From assembly GCA_029261295.1 (NCBI GenBank), contig JAJDBP010000007.1, forward strand, positions 309,874-373,873: a stretch of DNA of 64,000 bases, in the 5' to 3' direction. A model generated the notes under the pieces. It searched no databases and had not been told where the DNA came from. It saw only the letters and a program-made list of their open reading frames with translations. Positions within the stretch are counted from its first letter, which is position 1; each line of letters starts with the position of its first letter. Source of the stretch: Nitrospirales bacterium (GTDB taxonomy: Bacteria > Nitrospirota > Nitrospiria > Nitrospirales > UBA8639). Both the position numbers and the translations under genes were made by a program. Positions 1 to 7,409 of this stretch are shown one piece after another.

Positions 1-511
1 CCTTCGTCAAGGCCAACCCCTTGGCTCCAAAGGCCAGTTCCTCCTGATTCACTCTACTTTTTCCTCTAGAACGTCCTAGCGATCGCACTTCGTCAACAGT
101 TACCCCTCGACCTAACGCTTCAGCCATGACTTCGGTTGCTCGGGAGTTACCTCCTTTTTCAGATCCACCTGAATTCGCATCCCGCAAAACCTCACGAGCG
201 TCACGAAGATTTCCCACCATATCCCGAACAACCGGTTGAATGCGTTCCGGGGATGCGCCTTTGGCCAAGCCCTCTTTAATCTTATTCATGATCGGACGTT
301 CTGGAAGACCTTGGTCTATGGCCTTTTGCGCATGTTCAAGCAGTCGATCAATTGATTCCGGCGCATGCCCTCTGGCTTGCCCCAACCGATTAATGTCTTG
401 AACATCTTTGGCAGGTAAGGAGGCAGTTTGTCCCACATAAGGACAGAGAATAATCACTAGGATAGTTAATCCAAAGCTCAATTTTTTCATCATATGCATG
501 CTTTGTTTCAT
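1..511 (-). CDS. Exported helical hypothetical protein, 3' end outside window
   Basis: An open frame runs on the minus strand from an ATG at 511 to the window edge, about 170 codons without a stop, so the C-terminus is missing. Further in-frame ATGs at 499, 493 and 490 make the exact start uncertain. The N-terminus is a signal peptide (KK, then a hydrophobic run FGLTILVIILCPYVG). The rest is charged and helix-forming, with loosely repeated segments such as APESIDRLLEHAQKAID and SPERIQPVVRDM. I recognise no family. It lies 31 nt downstream of a glycogen-binding-domain lipoprotein and is probably the last gene of the sigma/anti-sigma operon. The function is unknown. Confidence 0.65.
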   Translation of the reverse strand, partial: MKQSMHMMKKLSFGLTILVIILCPYVGQTASLPAKDVQDINRLGQARGHAPESIDRLLEHAQKAIDQGLPERPIMNKIKEGLAKGASPERIQPVVRDMVGNLRDAREVLRDANSGGSEKGGNSRATEVMAEALGRGVTVDEVRSLGRSRGKSRVNQEELAFGAKGLALTK

Positions 512-542
512 TAGGAATGCTTGGGTATCAATGGGTACAACC

Positions 543-923
543 CTATCGCACAACTACGACTCCATTTTTTTGTCCAAATCCGTCATCAACATAATCATCT
601 GCCAGAGGAGGGACGACCCATTGCTCACCATTCACGACAAACATAAATACATGTTCTCCAGATGATAACGGCACCACCACAGACCATCGTTCCCCATCCT
701 CCTGTATCAAGACATTTGCCGTATGCGACCAATCATTAAAATCGCCCACTACCGCAACAGATTGCACGTTGGGAAGCACCAAAGAAAATTCTACGCCGCC
801 CTCTATTTGCTGGGACACCACAGGCACTGGTGAAGAGGAGGCACAGGCGCCCAGAAGACCATGGGCCAACCCAAATACAAACAGAAAGAATATTGAAGGA
901 AGAGATTTCTTCGAGACCATCAT
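543..923 (-). CDS. Lipoprotein with glycogen-binding (CBM48/AMPK1-CBM-like) domain
   Basis: The product is a small secreted protein of about 126 residues. The start is placed at ATG 923 (MMVSKKS); an upstream TTG at 953 would add ten residues. A hydrophobic signal ends in LLGAC, a plausible lipobox, so it is probably lipidated. The mature part is a single early-set beta-sandwich domain with SVAVVGDFNDW, a tryptophan-rich middle and the end GFGQKNGVVVV. It closely resembles the C-terminal domain of the protein encoded just upstream (974-1708), as if the domain had been duplicated without the membrane anchor. In this family the domain binds alpha-glucans; ligand binding here is inferred. It is probably co-transcribed with the ECF sigma factor. 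Confidence 0.75.
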   Translation of the reverse strand: MMVSKKSLPSIFFLFVFGLAHGLLGACASSSPVPVVSQQIEGGVEFSLVLPNVQSVAVVGDFNDWSHTANVLIQEDGERWSVVVPLSSGEHVFMFVVNGEQWVVPPLADDYVDDGFGQKNGVVVVR

Positions 924-973
924 ATCTCGGAAAGAGTACCCAACCGATGGCAAACCAGCAAGTACGTAGACTT

Positions 974-1708
974 CTAGAGAGCATGAGAAACATCCAATAC
1001 GGCATTTTTGGCTCCAAACCCATCGGAACTATATTCGCCGGCAAATGGATCAGTGATCCATTCTTGGCCATCGACGACAAACATATAATGATAGCGCCCC
1101 GGCTTAACTTGGAGCGTCACCGTCCATGCCCCGTCTTCAGTTCGTTGCAAGGGTGTTTCTTGTGGCTGCCACCCATTGAAATCTCCGGCCACCGCCACGG
1201 ATCGTGCCTGAGGCTCCAGCATGACCAATCTGACCATCACTGGCTTATCACCTTGTGGTGGCAAACTAGCCTTCATCACGGAAGAAATCGGCACCATTTC
1301 CTGTACACTAGGAATCACCGGTTGCTTGACGATCCACAGCATACCGATAAGAAGACAAGCGGCTGCCATGGCCATAGCTGGATTCCACTGTAGGACCCGT
1401 GGAGCAAACAAGACTGACCAGAACGGGTCCCACCATTTTTGGCCTGCGGGAGCGGAGTCCAATTGTTTCAAAATCTCAGTTTTAAATCCCGGCGGTACAG
1501 CCATTCGAGGCAATTGGGACGAATGAAGAAGCATCTGCTCAGTTGCTAAGACCTGCTTGCGCAACATCGGATCTCGATCCATCTCCGTGAGAAAATCTAT
1601 CCGCTCTTGTGGTGCCAAATCTTGGTCCACAAAGCGTTGGACGAGCCAATCCCTTTCGTCCATGTCGTCCTGATCCTCAGGAGGGTCTGGATAGTATGAA
1701 GAGGTCAT
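974..1708 (-). CDS. Membrane anti-sigma factor candidate with periplasmic glycogen-binding domain
   Basis: The protein has 244 residues. ATG 1708 is chosen because it overlaps the sigma-factor stop as ATGA and has AAGGAGG a few bases upstream; an upstream in-frame start at 1726 lacks this. Residues 1-90 are charged and helical, like the sigma-binding part of anti-sigma factors, but without an obvious HxxxCxxC zinc motif. One membrane segment lies near 109-128 (AMAMAAACLLIGMLWIV). Residues about 156-240 form a glycogen-binding-type beta-sandwich (SVAVAGDFNGW, YHYMFVVDGQEW, GFGAKNAVLDV). The predicted topology puts the N-terminus in the cytoplasm and the carbohydrate domain in the periplasm. 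The anti-sigma role is inferred from position after an ECF sigma gene and from architecture. Confidence 0.75.
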   Translation of the reverse strand: MTSSYYPDPPEDQDDMDERDWLVQRFVDQDLAPQERIDFLTEMDRDPMLRKQVLATEQMLLHSSQLPRMAVPPGFKTEILKQLDSAPAGQKWWDPFWSVLFAPRVLQWNPAMAMAAACLLIGMLWIVKQPVIPSVQEMVPISSVMKASLPPQGDKPVMVRLVMLEPQARSVAVAGDFNGWQPQETPLQRTEDGAWTVTLQVKPGRYHYMFVVDGQEWITDPFAGEYSSDGFGAKNAVLDVSHAL

Positions 1709-2295
1709 AAATCCTCCTTGAGCCACTCAAGCTCTTGCGAGAGTTTGATTCTGGCTTTATACACTCGCATTTTCAGAACATCCCTTCCGACTCCGAGAAC
1801 CTGAGCCATCTCCTCATAATCCATCCCCTCGACATGCTTCAGAACAAACGCCACTCGATAGAGGGGTGACAACAGTTGAATGGCCTGTTCCACATGATAC
1901 GCCGTTTGCTTGTCGGATGCTCCATGTTCTGGCGTTCGTTCATCAGGAAGGTCCATGATGGGATCGCTCCCATCGTTTTCTTTTGGCTTAAATATTTCTC
2001 GTTCTTGCCGCCGTCCCTGCGTTCTCAAATAATCCTTCGCTTTGTTCACTGCTATGCGGTGGAGCCATGTGGAAAACCGGCTATCAGCCCGGAAATTAGT
2101 GATAGACTTAAATGCCGAGACAAATGCCTCTTGTGCGACATCTTCCGCATCCGTTTGATTACCGATCATCCGTGCAATCACATTCAACACCGTTCGGCCA
2201 TAGCGATCTATCAGTTGTCCAAACGCCTGATGATCCTGTTGTTGACACCTGAGAATAAGAGTCGACTCATCTTCGAATTTCGGAGTTTCACCCAT
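1705..2295 (-). CDS. ECF-family RNA polymerase sigma factor (RpoE-like)
   Basis: The 196-residue length is typical of group 4 sigma factors. Region 2 is visible at about residues 20-90, with the core-binding/-10 recognition stretch DAEDVAQEAFVSAFKSI and the following RFSTWLHRIAVNKAKDYLR. Region 4 is near the C-terminus (LLSPLYRVAFVLKHVEGMDYEEMA, then VLGVGRDVLKMRVYKAR), an HTH that reads the -35 element. It would direct RNA polymerase to a small regulon in response to an envelope or carbohydrate signal. It heads a minus-strand operon: its TGA overlaps the ATG of the putative anti-sigma gene. Autoregulation is common in this family, but I could not identify a convincing ECF promoter upstream. 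Confidence 0.9.
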   Translation of the reverse strand: MGETPKFEDESTLILRCQQQDHQAFGQLIDRYGRTVLNVIARMIGNQTDAEDVAQEAFVSAFKSITNFRADSRFSTWLHRIAVNKAKDYLRTQGRRQEREIFKPKENDGSDPIMDLPDERTPEHGASDKQTAYHVEQAIQLLSPLYRVAFVLKHVEGMDYEEMAQVLGVGRDVLKMRVYKARIKLSQELEWLKEDL

Positions 2296-2691
2296 TCCAG
2301 ATCCCTTTTGAGGTCTCCCGGAAAAGCGGGACTCCGGTCTTGCGCCTTTGTTGAGTTAGACGTGTCATCAACCTCAAACGTAAACGATTGAACCAGGGAA
2401 TGGTGAAAGAAAGCATTCTCATGTTCATAAGAAAACAATAGGTTAGAGGAAGGCTGCATCGCAAGACTCAGCAAACTGAACGAACATCTCTAATCGTTCG
2501 GCTCTTTTTCATGACCTCGGAATTTACCTCCGCCCATTTCATTCGTCTAACCAACCATACGACAGCATGAAAGATTTGGCTAGCACTAAAAGTATTTTCT
2601 TTCGATCCGGCGGTTCATCGCTTAGCGGAAAAGGAAATCCTGACTCACCCGATCGACCTTTCACCATCTCAACGTCTCAAAAGGAGGCCCT
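2296..2691. other. Divergent intergenic region between sigma operon and exported-protein gene
   Basis: This is about 396 bases between two divergent genes and should hold promoters for both. A short inverted repeat (CGAAC / GTTCG, around 2482-2500) is visible. The only strong signal is the ribosome-binding site AAAAGGAGG just before the ATG at 2692. No open frame with convincing coding character was found, and no confident -35/-10 pair can be assigned by eye. Confidence 0.5.
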
Positions 2692-3087
2692 ATGAAACTC
2701 ACAATGCTCATTCTCACGACCACATTCCTCATGCTCCCGGGAACGACGAGTTTCGCCCACGACGGCAATTCCGGCCCAGGTTCTCTGAGTTCTGGAAAAG
2801 GATCAGTGAACTCAGGACGGGGCTCCATGAATTCAGGTTCTTCCCATCCCTCGCGCGGAAATGACGTCAGAATGATGCGCCACGGAGATCACCGAGACAA
2901 CCGACAGATGGTTCGGCAGGACAATCGGCGCGAAGACCGGAGAATGGACCGCAGAGAAGATCGACAGAACGATCGGCAACTGGATCGTCGGGAAGACCGG
3001 CGTGAAGATCGGCAACTCGATCGTCGGGATGATCGCAGAGAAGACCGGCAGCAGAACAGACGCGAAGATCGACGGACTGATCGATAA
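2692..3087 (+). CDS. Exported Arg/Asp-rich repeat protein
   Basis: The protein has 131 residues with a clear Sec signal peptide (hydrophobic LTMLILTTTFLMLPGTTSFA, cleavage probably after SFA). The start has a strong Shine-Dalgarno AGGAGG seven bases upstream. Residues 25-55 are Gly/Ser-rich with SGxGS repeats. From about residue 65 to the end the chain is almost entirely D, R, E, Q and N in a six-to-seven-residue repeat of the type DRREDRQ. I recognise no family. Such low-complexity charged tails are expected to be disordered or helical and may bind polyanions, metals or cell-surface polymers; that is inference. A perfect hairpin follows the stop codon. Confidence 0.75.
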   Translation: MKLTMLILTTTFLMLPGTTSFAHDGNSGPGSLSSGKGSVNSGRGSMNSGSSHPSRGNDVRMMRHGDHRDNRQMVRQDNRREDRRMDRREDRQNDRQLDRREDRREDRQLDRRDDRREDRQQNRREDRRTDR

Positions 3088-3113
3088 TACTTGAATCATG
3101 ATGGTGTACCCTC

Positions 3114-3143
3114 AGAGGCAATCACCGATGGGTGATTGCCTCT
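3114..3143 (+). terminator. Strong hairpin after the Arg/Asp-rich protein gene
   Basis: This is a perfect 13-bp inverted repeat (AGAGGCAATCACC and GGTGATTGCCTCT) with a 4-base loop (GATG), 26 bases after the stop codon of the upstream gene. No T-tract follows, so it is either a weak intrinsic terminator or an mRNA 3'-end stabiliser. Confidence 0.6.
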
Positions 3144-3208
3144 ACAGAAGGGTTCCAAGATCAAAACCCTTCCCCCCATAGACAAAGGGTTTAAATATTC
3201 TTCAGCAA

Positions 3209-3253
3209 TTTTCATTTCTCTTTCATCATTTTCTCATTTTTCTTTTGTAAGTT
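3209..3253 (+). promoter_or_regulatory. Pho-box-like operator: three 11-bp half-sites plus -10-like element
   Basis: TTTTCATTTCT, CTTTCATCATT and TTCTCATTTTT follow one another with the CAT core at 3213, 3224 and 3235, exactly 11 bp apart. A GTAAGTTG element follows, with the putative -10 starting 13 bp after the last core. The same half-site, period and -10 offset recur upstream of ugd and of the receiver gene at 14231. Direct repeats on one DNA face with an 11-bp period are the usual binding pattern of OmpR/PhoB-family regulators. The downstream gene is the lipoprotein at 3382, with a leader of about 120 bases. Confidence 0.6.
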
Positions 3254-3263
3254 GGAGCAACAA

Positions 3264-3300
3264 AAATCCTTAGGATTTCAATAAAGGGTGCTGGAAATCC
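3264..3300 (+). promoter_or_regulatory. Mutually exclusive hairpins in the leader of the 3382 gene
   Basis: GGATTTC at 3273-3279 can pair with AAATCC at 3264-3269 (loop TTA) or with GAAATCC at 3294-3300 (14-base loop). Both pairings use the same central strand, so they exclude each other. The segment lies just downstream of the predicted transcription start. A regulatory role is inferred; no T-tract or sequestered ribosome-binding site is seen. Confidence 0.3.
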
Positions 3301-3381
3301 CCCATGGAATCGATACGTACTCTTTATTCCAATTCATCGAGGAACGATATTTTAACCACCAATCATTAAAAGGGGGAATTT

Positions 3382-3777
3382 ATGGGTCATAATTTTAAAC
3401 TTCCAAGCACCATTGTTTTGACACTCGGTCTTATAAATCTCTTGGCAGGGTGTACCACCACGCTCTTGAAAGACAAAGCCACTCCTCCCCTGGAGACCCG
3501 AGTTCATTGCTCGGGAGGAGAGTGGGTCGATGATTCTTCGATCGCCGTGCTCCCTCTACCCGTCGTAGCCTTCTTTGTCCCCCATGCAGACTTGCATGAA
3601 ATCCAAGGTGCTTCTGCCCTAAATCAATGCGGAGAGCCAACCCGGGTGGTAAACCGTCAAGTCACGGTCAATCGAACAGCATGTGTACCAGCGGGATTAT
3701 CCAGAATTCTGACATTGGGAATTTGGCAATGGTGCCCGGCGCATGTGGATTGGGAAGCCGACGTGATCGTTCAATAG
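3382..3777 (+). CDS. Small lipoprotein, possibly Bor-like
   Basis: The protein has 131 residues. The signal peptide ends in the lipobox LLAGC, so lipidation at Cys24 is expected. The start is supported by AAAGGGGGAA seven bases upstream. The mature protein has five cysteines. Its C-terminal half contains CGEPTRVVNRQVTVNR and SRILTLGIWQWCPAHVDWEA, which recall the C-terminal pattern of Bor-family lipoproteins (a conserved Cys, then an FITLGIY-type segment). That resemblance is weak and made from memory. Three 11-bp operator half-sites lie about 140 bases upstream. The function is unknown. Confidence 0.7.
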   Translation: MGHNFKLPSTIVLTLGLINLLAGCTTTLLKDKATPPLETRVHCSGGEWVDDSSIAVLPLPVVAFFVPHADLHEIQGASALNQCGEPTRVVNRQVTVNRTACVPAGLSRILTLGIWQWCPAHVDWEADVIVQ

Positions 3778-3807
3778 CCACACCATACTCAAGAAAGGAG
3801 TATTGAA

Positions 3808-4233
3808 ATGACTCGAACGAACGCTATAAAAATTATCATTGTTTTTCTCACTTTTGGTCTGACCGGTTGTATCATTCACCCAAGACCCAATGTTGCGGTG
3901 TATCCCAACGAGAATCAAACGGCAACACAAGTTGCCCAAGACAAATCAGACTGTCGCGCGTGGGCTGATGAAGAGTCCGGATACACCAATGCTGGTGATC
4001 ATTTAGCAGATGTAGGAGGTGGAGCGGCAATAGGGGCGTTGGGAGGAGCGGCCGCTGGGGCAATCATCGGTGCGGTCGCAGGAAGTCCAGGCACCGGGGC
4101 CGCTGTCGGCGCTGCCGTGGGTGGAGTCGGCGGAGCCGGTGTTGCTGGAAGTCATGCGTATTCCATGGATTACGGCGTCTATAACCGAGCCTACGCGCTG
4201 TGCATGAACGCACGAAATTATGCCGTGAATTAA
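3808..4233 (+). CDS. Glycine-zipper lipoprotein
   Basis: The protein has 141 residues. The signal peptide ends in the lipobox LTGC near residue 21. AAGGAG stands seven bases before the ATG. The middle of the chain (about residues 70-120) is a long Gly/Ala-rich stretch with the GxxxG spacing of the glycine-zipper families related to the 17-kDa surface antigen and SlyB, for example GGGAAIGALGGAAAGAIIGA. These zippers insert into or pack against the outer membrane. The C-terminus (YNRAYALCMNAR) is typical of this group, with its Tyr and Cys. It lies 30 bases after the previous lipoprotein gene, so the two are probably co-transcribed. Confidence 0.8.
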   Translation: MTRTNAIKIIIVFLTFGLTGCIIHPRPNVAVYPNENQTATQVAQDKSDCRAWADEESGYTNAGDHLADVGGGAAIGALGGAAAGAIIGAVAGSPGTGAAVGAAVGGVGGAGVAGSHAYSMDYGVYNRAYALCMNARNYAVN

Positions 4234-4304
4234 CGAATCGAAGACCCGTAAAACCTGACTGGGCTTTGAAACTACGACCCTATTTCGGGTTCCATTGGAG
4301 AAAC

Positions 4305-4673
4305 GTGGTAAACAAAAGACTGTTGGTCATTGTGGGAAGCATCATCATACTTGCCGCATGCTCATCGACCCCTTCTCTGAACAATGACACACGCGTTTCA
4401 GACCAACGGCACCCAATAAAGGATCATGAATCGGCAATGGGACAGGGTATACTTGGCAATACGATTCAATTTTGGTTACTACGCCATGGATTCGTAGAGG
4501 ATCGTAAGCACGAGATTAATGACCAGCGTGTCATTCAACCAGTAGATCGCCCAGGCATTCGTGAAGCGGATCAACGGCTAGGTCGTCCGACCATCCAAAA
4601 GCCTGACCGAAAAATCGATCGACCGCCCAGGCAACAACCAAGGCGAGGAAACAATCGTCCGGTTAATCGTTAG
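4305..4673 (+). CDS. Lipoprotein with Arg/Asp/Pro-rich tail
   Basis: The product has about 122 residues. I chose GTG 4305 because GGAG lies four bases upstream and a signal peptide with lipobox ILAAC follows directly; an ATG at 4200 in the same frame would overlap the preceding gene and precede the signal with charged residues. The mature protein has no recognisable domain. Its last 50 residues are rich in D, R, P and Q with a loose repeat of the type PVDRPGIREADQRLGRP. In composition it resembles the exported repeat protein at 2692, so the two may share a role at the cell surface. The function is unknown. Confidence 0.6.
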   Translation: MVNKRLLVIVGSIIILAACSSTPSLNNDTRVSDQRHPIKDHESAMGQGILGNTIQFWLLRHGFVEDRKHEINDQRVIQPVDRPGIREADQRLGRPTIQKPDRKIDRPPRQQPRRGNNRPVNR

Positions 4674-4843
4674 TTGGTACATGAAGACTGAGGTGGCCAT
4701 GGCCAAAACCTGTGGTCTCTTCAGTGCCTTAATGGTACGAGGGAAACAGAAACAAAATATTTCGGAAGATGCTGAGAGGAAGACCTACACGACGAACACG
4801 CGCAGCATGAAAAAATGACAAGTCAAAATAAAGGAAAACCTCC

Positions 4844-5368
4844 ATGAAGATCAGCATCATAGAATCCGTGCTTCCAGGCTTGATCATCTCTTTTCTAGCG
4901 GTTCTGTTCGGCACCGGCGCAGGAATGGCATTTGGAATCGTTGAAGACGAGATCAAAGCTTTTCTTTTGAACACCGCCACACAACATCCCGAAATCCACG
5001 GGCAAACAGCTGCTGCTTGGGAAAAACCTTCTAAGGATGCTTGGCGATATATCCAACGAGCCCACTTTCATGCCCAAGGGCTCGGAGCTTTGGGCATCGG
5101 AATCATCCTCGTCCTCGCGCTCACAAGAGCGTCACGGAAAACAAAGACCATTCTTTCGCTAGGAATAGGTCTGGGGGCGTTTTTGTACCCCTTTTGCTGG
5201 TTAATTGCAGGCCTGAGGATTCCGACCATTGGAAAGCATGCCGCCAAAGCTTCAGTCGACTGGCTAGCAGGGATCAGTATTCCCCTGTTCTTGGGCGGGA
5301 TGTCTTTTGTCCTTGCCATCCTTTTCATATCCTGGTTGACAGCCAAAAACGAAAAGGTTGCTCATTGA
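4844..5368 (+). CDS. Integral membrane protein of unknown function
   Basis: The protein has 174 residues and about four hydrophobic segments: near residues 8-30, 85-100, 107-127 and 145-168. Between the first and second is a soluble stretch holding histidines (ATQHPEIHGQ), followed by RAHFHAQGLGALGIG, which places an HxHAxG motif at the start of a membrane helix. Histidines in that position could bind metal or haem, but nothing else in the sequence supports it. AAGGA lies 8 bases upstream of the start. The 170-base gap before it holds no recognisable gene. I do not recognise the family. Confidence 0.65.
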   Translation: MKISIIESVLPGLIISFLAVLFGTGAGMAFGIVEDEIKAFLLNTATQHPEIHGQTAAAWEKPSKDAWRYIQRAHFHAQGLGALGIGIILVLALTRASRKTKTILSLGIGLGAFLYPFCWLIAGLRIPTIGKHAAKASVDWLAGISIPLFLGGMSFVLAILFISWLTAKNEKVAH

Positions 5369-5512
5369 TACTACAAGACGACTATCACCGTTGGTCCAGA
5401 ATCATAAGGGCTTAGTAATCTAAAGATTTCTCGCACAGACCAAATAAAGTTGCACCCAATCTTTAGCCAAGTTAGCATGTGGCGTTTTTTGGCTACAGAA
5501 TGATTACCGACA

Positions 5513-6121
5513 ATGACTCCATTTCAGTATCTATACGGATTGTCCGTTCTTTTTTTGGTCACTGTGTCTTGTTCCTCACCACCACACTTGACCACCTACC
5601 AGACTGCAACCGAATGGGTTGATCTCCGCGAGTGGCCAAGCGGATATCCCGTCCTCACCAACCTTTCCCACCCGGCGGATCTTGAACCAAGTCAACTTCG
5701 AGAACTTTTACACAATATTCAGTATCGTCAAAGTGAGCTGTTTTCATCTCACATGGGTAAACGACATCCTACCTTTTCCGACTATCAAGTAGCACTTCTC
5801 GCCTCGGAATTGCAGAAAGCCTTTGGACAAGCTCTTCCTCAGGAAGTGATTGATTTCAGAGTGAGAAGCGAACAGACCGACCATCTCTACACCAAAGGAT
5901 TCTGCTTTATTCATCAGGGTGAGTTTCACCTCATCGTTCAAGAGCTTCAACAAGCAACCTATGACATTTCGAATAATCAAGCACGTCCAGCGACTGTTCA
6001 CTGGGAATTTGTTCCTCAGCTAGGTCAGCGGATATTTACCCCCTCCTCTCGCTCAACACACGATTTTCCACATTGGATCATCACTCCAATTTTTAAGAGG
6101 TCTTCCTATGGCAACTTCTAA
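5513..6121 (+). CDS. Putative lipoprotein, first gene of the sensor operon
   Basis: The protein has 202 residues with a hydrophobic N-terminus ending in VTVSCSS, an imperfect lipobox. It is followed by a soluble region without recognisable motifs (middle part YQVALLASELQKAFGQALPQ, later FCFIHQGEFHLIVQELQQATYD). The ribosome-binding site is poor. Its end overlaps the start of the porin gene by 14 bases, so the two are translationally linked and it probably belongs to the porin, PstS-like, kinase and regulator operon. An imperfect inverted repeat, TAGCCAA / TTGGCTA (5464-5495), lies upstream. A function cannot be assigned. Confidence 0.6.
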   Translation: MTPFQYLYGLSVLFLVTVSCSSPPHLTTYQTATEWVDLREWPSGYPVLTNLSHPADLEPSQLRELLHNIQYRQSELFSSHMGKRHPTFSDYQVALLASELQKAFGQALPQEVIDFRVRSEQTDHLYTKGFCFIHQGEFHLIVQELQQATYDISNNQARPATVHWEFVPQLGQRIFTPSSRSTHDFPHWIITPIFKRSSYGNF

Positions 6122-7391
6122 ATCTTCACTCGGCCGGCGACTCCATGGGTCGAGTTCACACTTATCGTGGTTCGCTCGAGATTCACACCTTCGCGTATCG
6201 TTGTGGGCAATGGTGATGGCAATCATCATGATTCCATCATGGGGATTCGGAGCCCAAGAACATCTATCCGATGCTACTGCGATTCAGATTGGCAACAAAC
6301 CAGACGTGTATGAACAGGAATTACAAATACTGAAAGATCGCGTGGAGGTCCTTGAAACGCAACAAAACTCCATCATGGATGACATTTCCCAACGGGTCAT
6401 CCTGGGAGGATATGGAGTAGTGGAGTTCGAAACGTTTGGCGGATCAAAAACGTCCTTTGAAGGCAAACTTGAGATCCTCATCGCTGGACAAATTCATGAT
6501 CGTATTCGTTTTTACAATGAGATTGACCTTGGAGTCCCAGATGGAGAAGCAGAGGCCGAACAAGCCTATGTCGATCTGCTCATAGCTAAATGGATTAATT
6601 TACGAGGGGGAGTGGTGTTGGTCCCCTTTGGTAAATGGAATTTAGATCATTTTGATCCAAGACGAGATCTTACGGACCGTCCCTTAGTGGCTCGACAAAT
6701 CGTCCCCACAACATGGGGCGATTTGGGGGCCAGCATCTTCGGCCTTATCCCTTGGACTCCAAAAGTGATTAGTACCTATGAAGTCGCGGTGATCAACGGA
6801 CTTACGGATAACATCTCCACCACCAACGGCGGTTTTGAAAATGCCAAATCTCCCTTGAGCCGAGATAACAATGGCCAAAAAGCCGTGGTCGGGCGAGCCA
6901 CCTTTAAACTCGTGGACCAATATGAAATTGGCGTGAGCGGGTATCGAGGGGCCTCAAGCCCCGGGAACGGAAAGACCATCACCGGGTTCGATATAGATCT
7001 TGAATTCAAACCACGAGGAGTCCCGTTCTGGGAAGATTTTGAACTAAAGGGGGAATTGGCAACGTTTGACATCCACGGCTCACGGACTCCTTCCCGGCTC
7101 TTGGGTTATTACATTCAAGTCAATTACCATTTTTGGCCAAAATTTTTGGATCAGACATTTTTAGGAGAGCCCTACACTCATCCCATCTTCACCCTAGTCG
7201 GTCGATATGACCATGCCCGTATTTCAACTAGGGCAGGTAGCGGCAATTTAACGGAAGATCGGTTTACAATAGGATTGAATTATCGGCCCATTGAAAATTA
7301 CGTCCTCAAAACTGAATATCAAATCAATAACGGAGGCATTGAGCGAAAAAGCTGGAACGGCTTTATCGCATCGATTGCCTGGTTATTCTAA
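6108..7391 (+). CDS. Outer-membrane porin-like beta-barrel protein
   Basis: The protein has 427 residues. A signal sequence follows a long N-region (membrane core SLWAMVMAIIMIPSWGFG). Next is a short coiled coil, YEQELQILKDRVEVLETQQN at about residues 68-87, as in trimeric porins. The remainder is alternating amphipathic beta-strands, and the chain ends in IASIAWLF, with the terminal aromatic residue used by the BAM machinery. The segment GGVVLVPFGKWNLDHFDPRRDL resembles phosphate-selective-porin-like families. Its neighbours, a PstS-like protein and a sensor kinase, suggest solute uptake linked to sensing. The substrate is unknown. Confidence 0.75.
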   Translation: MATSKSSLGRRLHGSSSHLSWFARDSHLRVSLWAMVMAIIMIPSWGFGAQEHLSDATAIQIGNKPDVYEQELQILKDRVEVLETQQNSIMDDISQRVILGGYGVVEFETFGGSKTSFEGKLEILIAGQIHDRIRFYNEIDLGVPDGEAEAEQAYVDLLIAKWINLRGGVVLVPFGKWNLDHFDPRRDLTDRPLVARQIVPTTWGDLGASIFGLIPWTPKVISTYEVAVINGLTDNISTTNGGFENAKSPLSRDNNGQKAVVGRATFKLVDQYEIGVSGYRGASSPGNGKTITGFDIDLEFKPRGVPFWEDFELKGELATFDIHGSRTPSRLLGYYIQVNYHFWPKFLDQTFLGEPYTHPIFTLVGRYDHARISTRAGSGNLTEDRFTIGLNYRPIENYVLKTEYQINNGGIERKSWNGFIASIAWLF

Positions 7392-7409
7392 CCCTTCATC
7401 GAAATCCTT

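Noticed and set aside
2211..2474. 87-codon frame on the minus strand overlapping the sigma gene start
   Set aside because: It lies in another frame across the conserved start of the ECF sigma gene and has no domain, signal or good ribosome-binding site.
2880..3087. Short repeats that could suggest a CRISPR array or tandem repeat locus
   Set aside because: The repeats are codon repeats of an Arg/Asp-rich protein in one open frame, without unique spacers.
5464..5495. Inverted repeat TAGCCAA / TTGGCTA upstream of the 5513 gene
   Set aside because: The loop is 18 bases and no T-tract follows; as a terminator or operator it is too weak to list.
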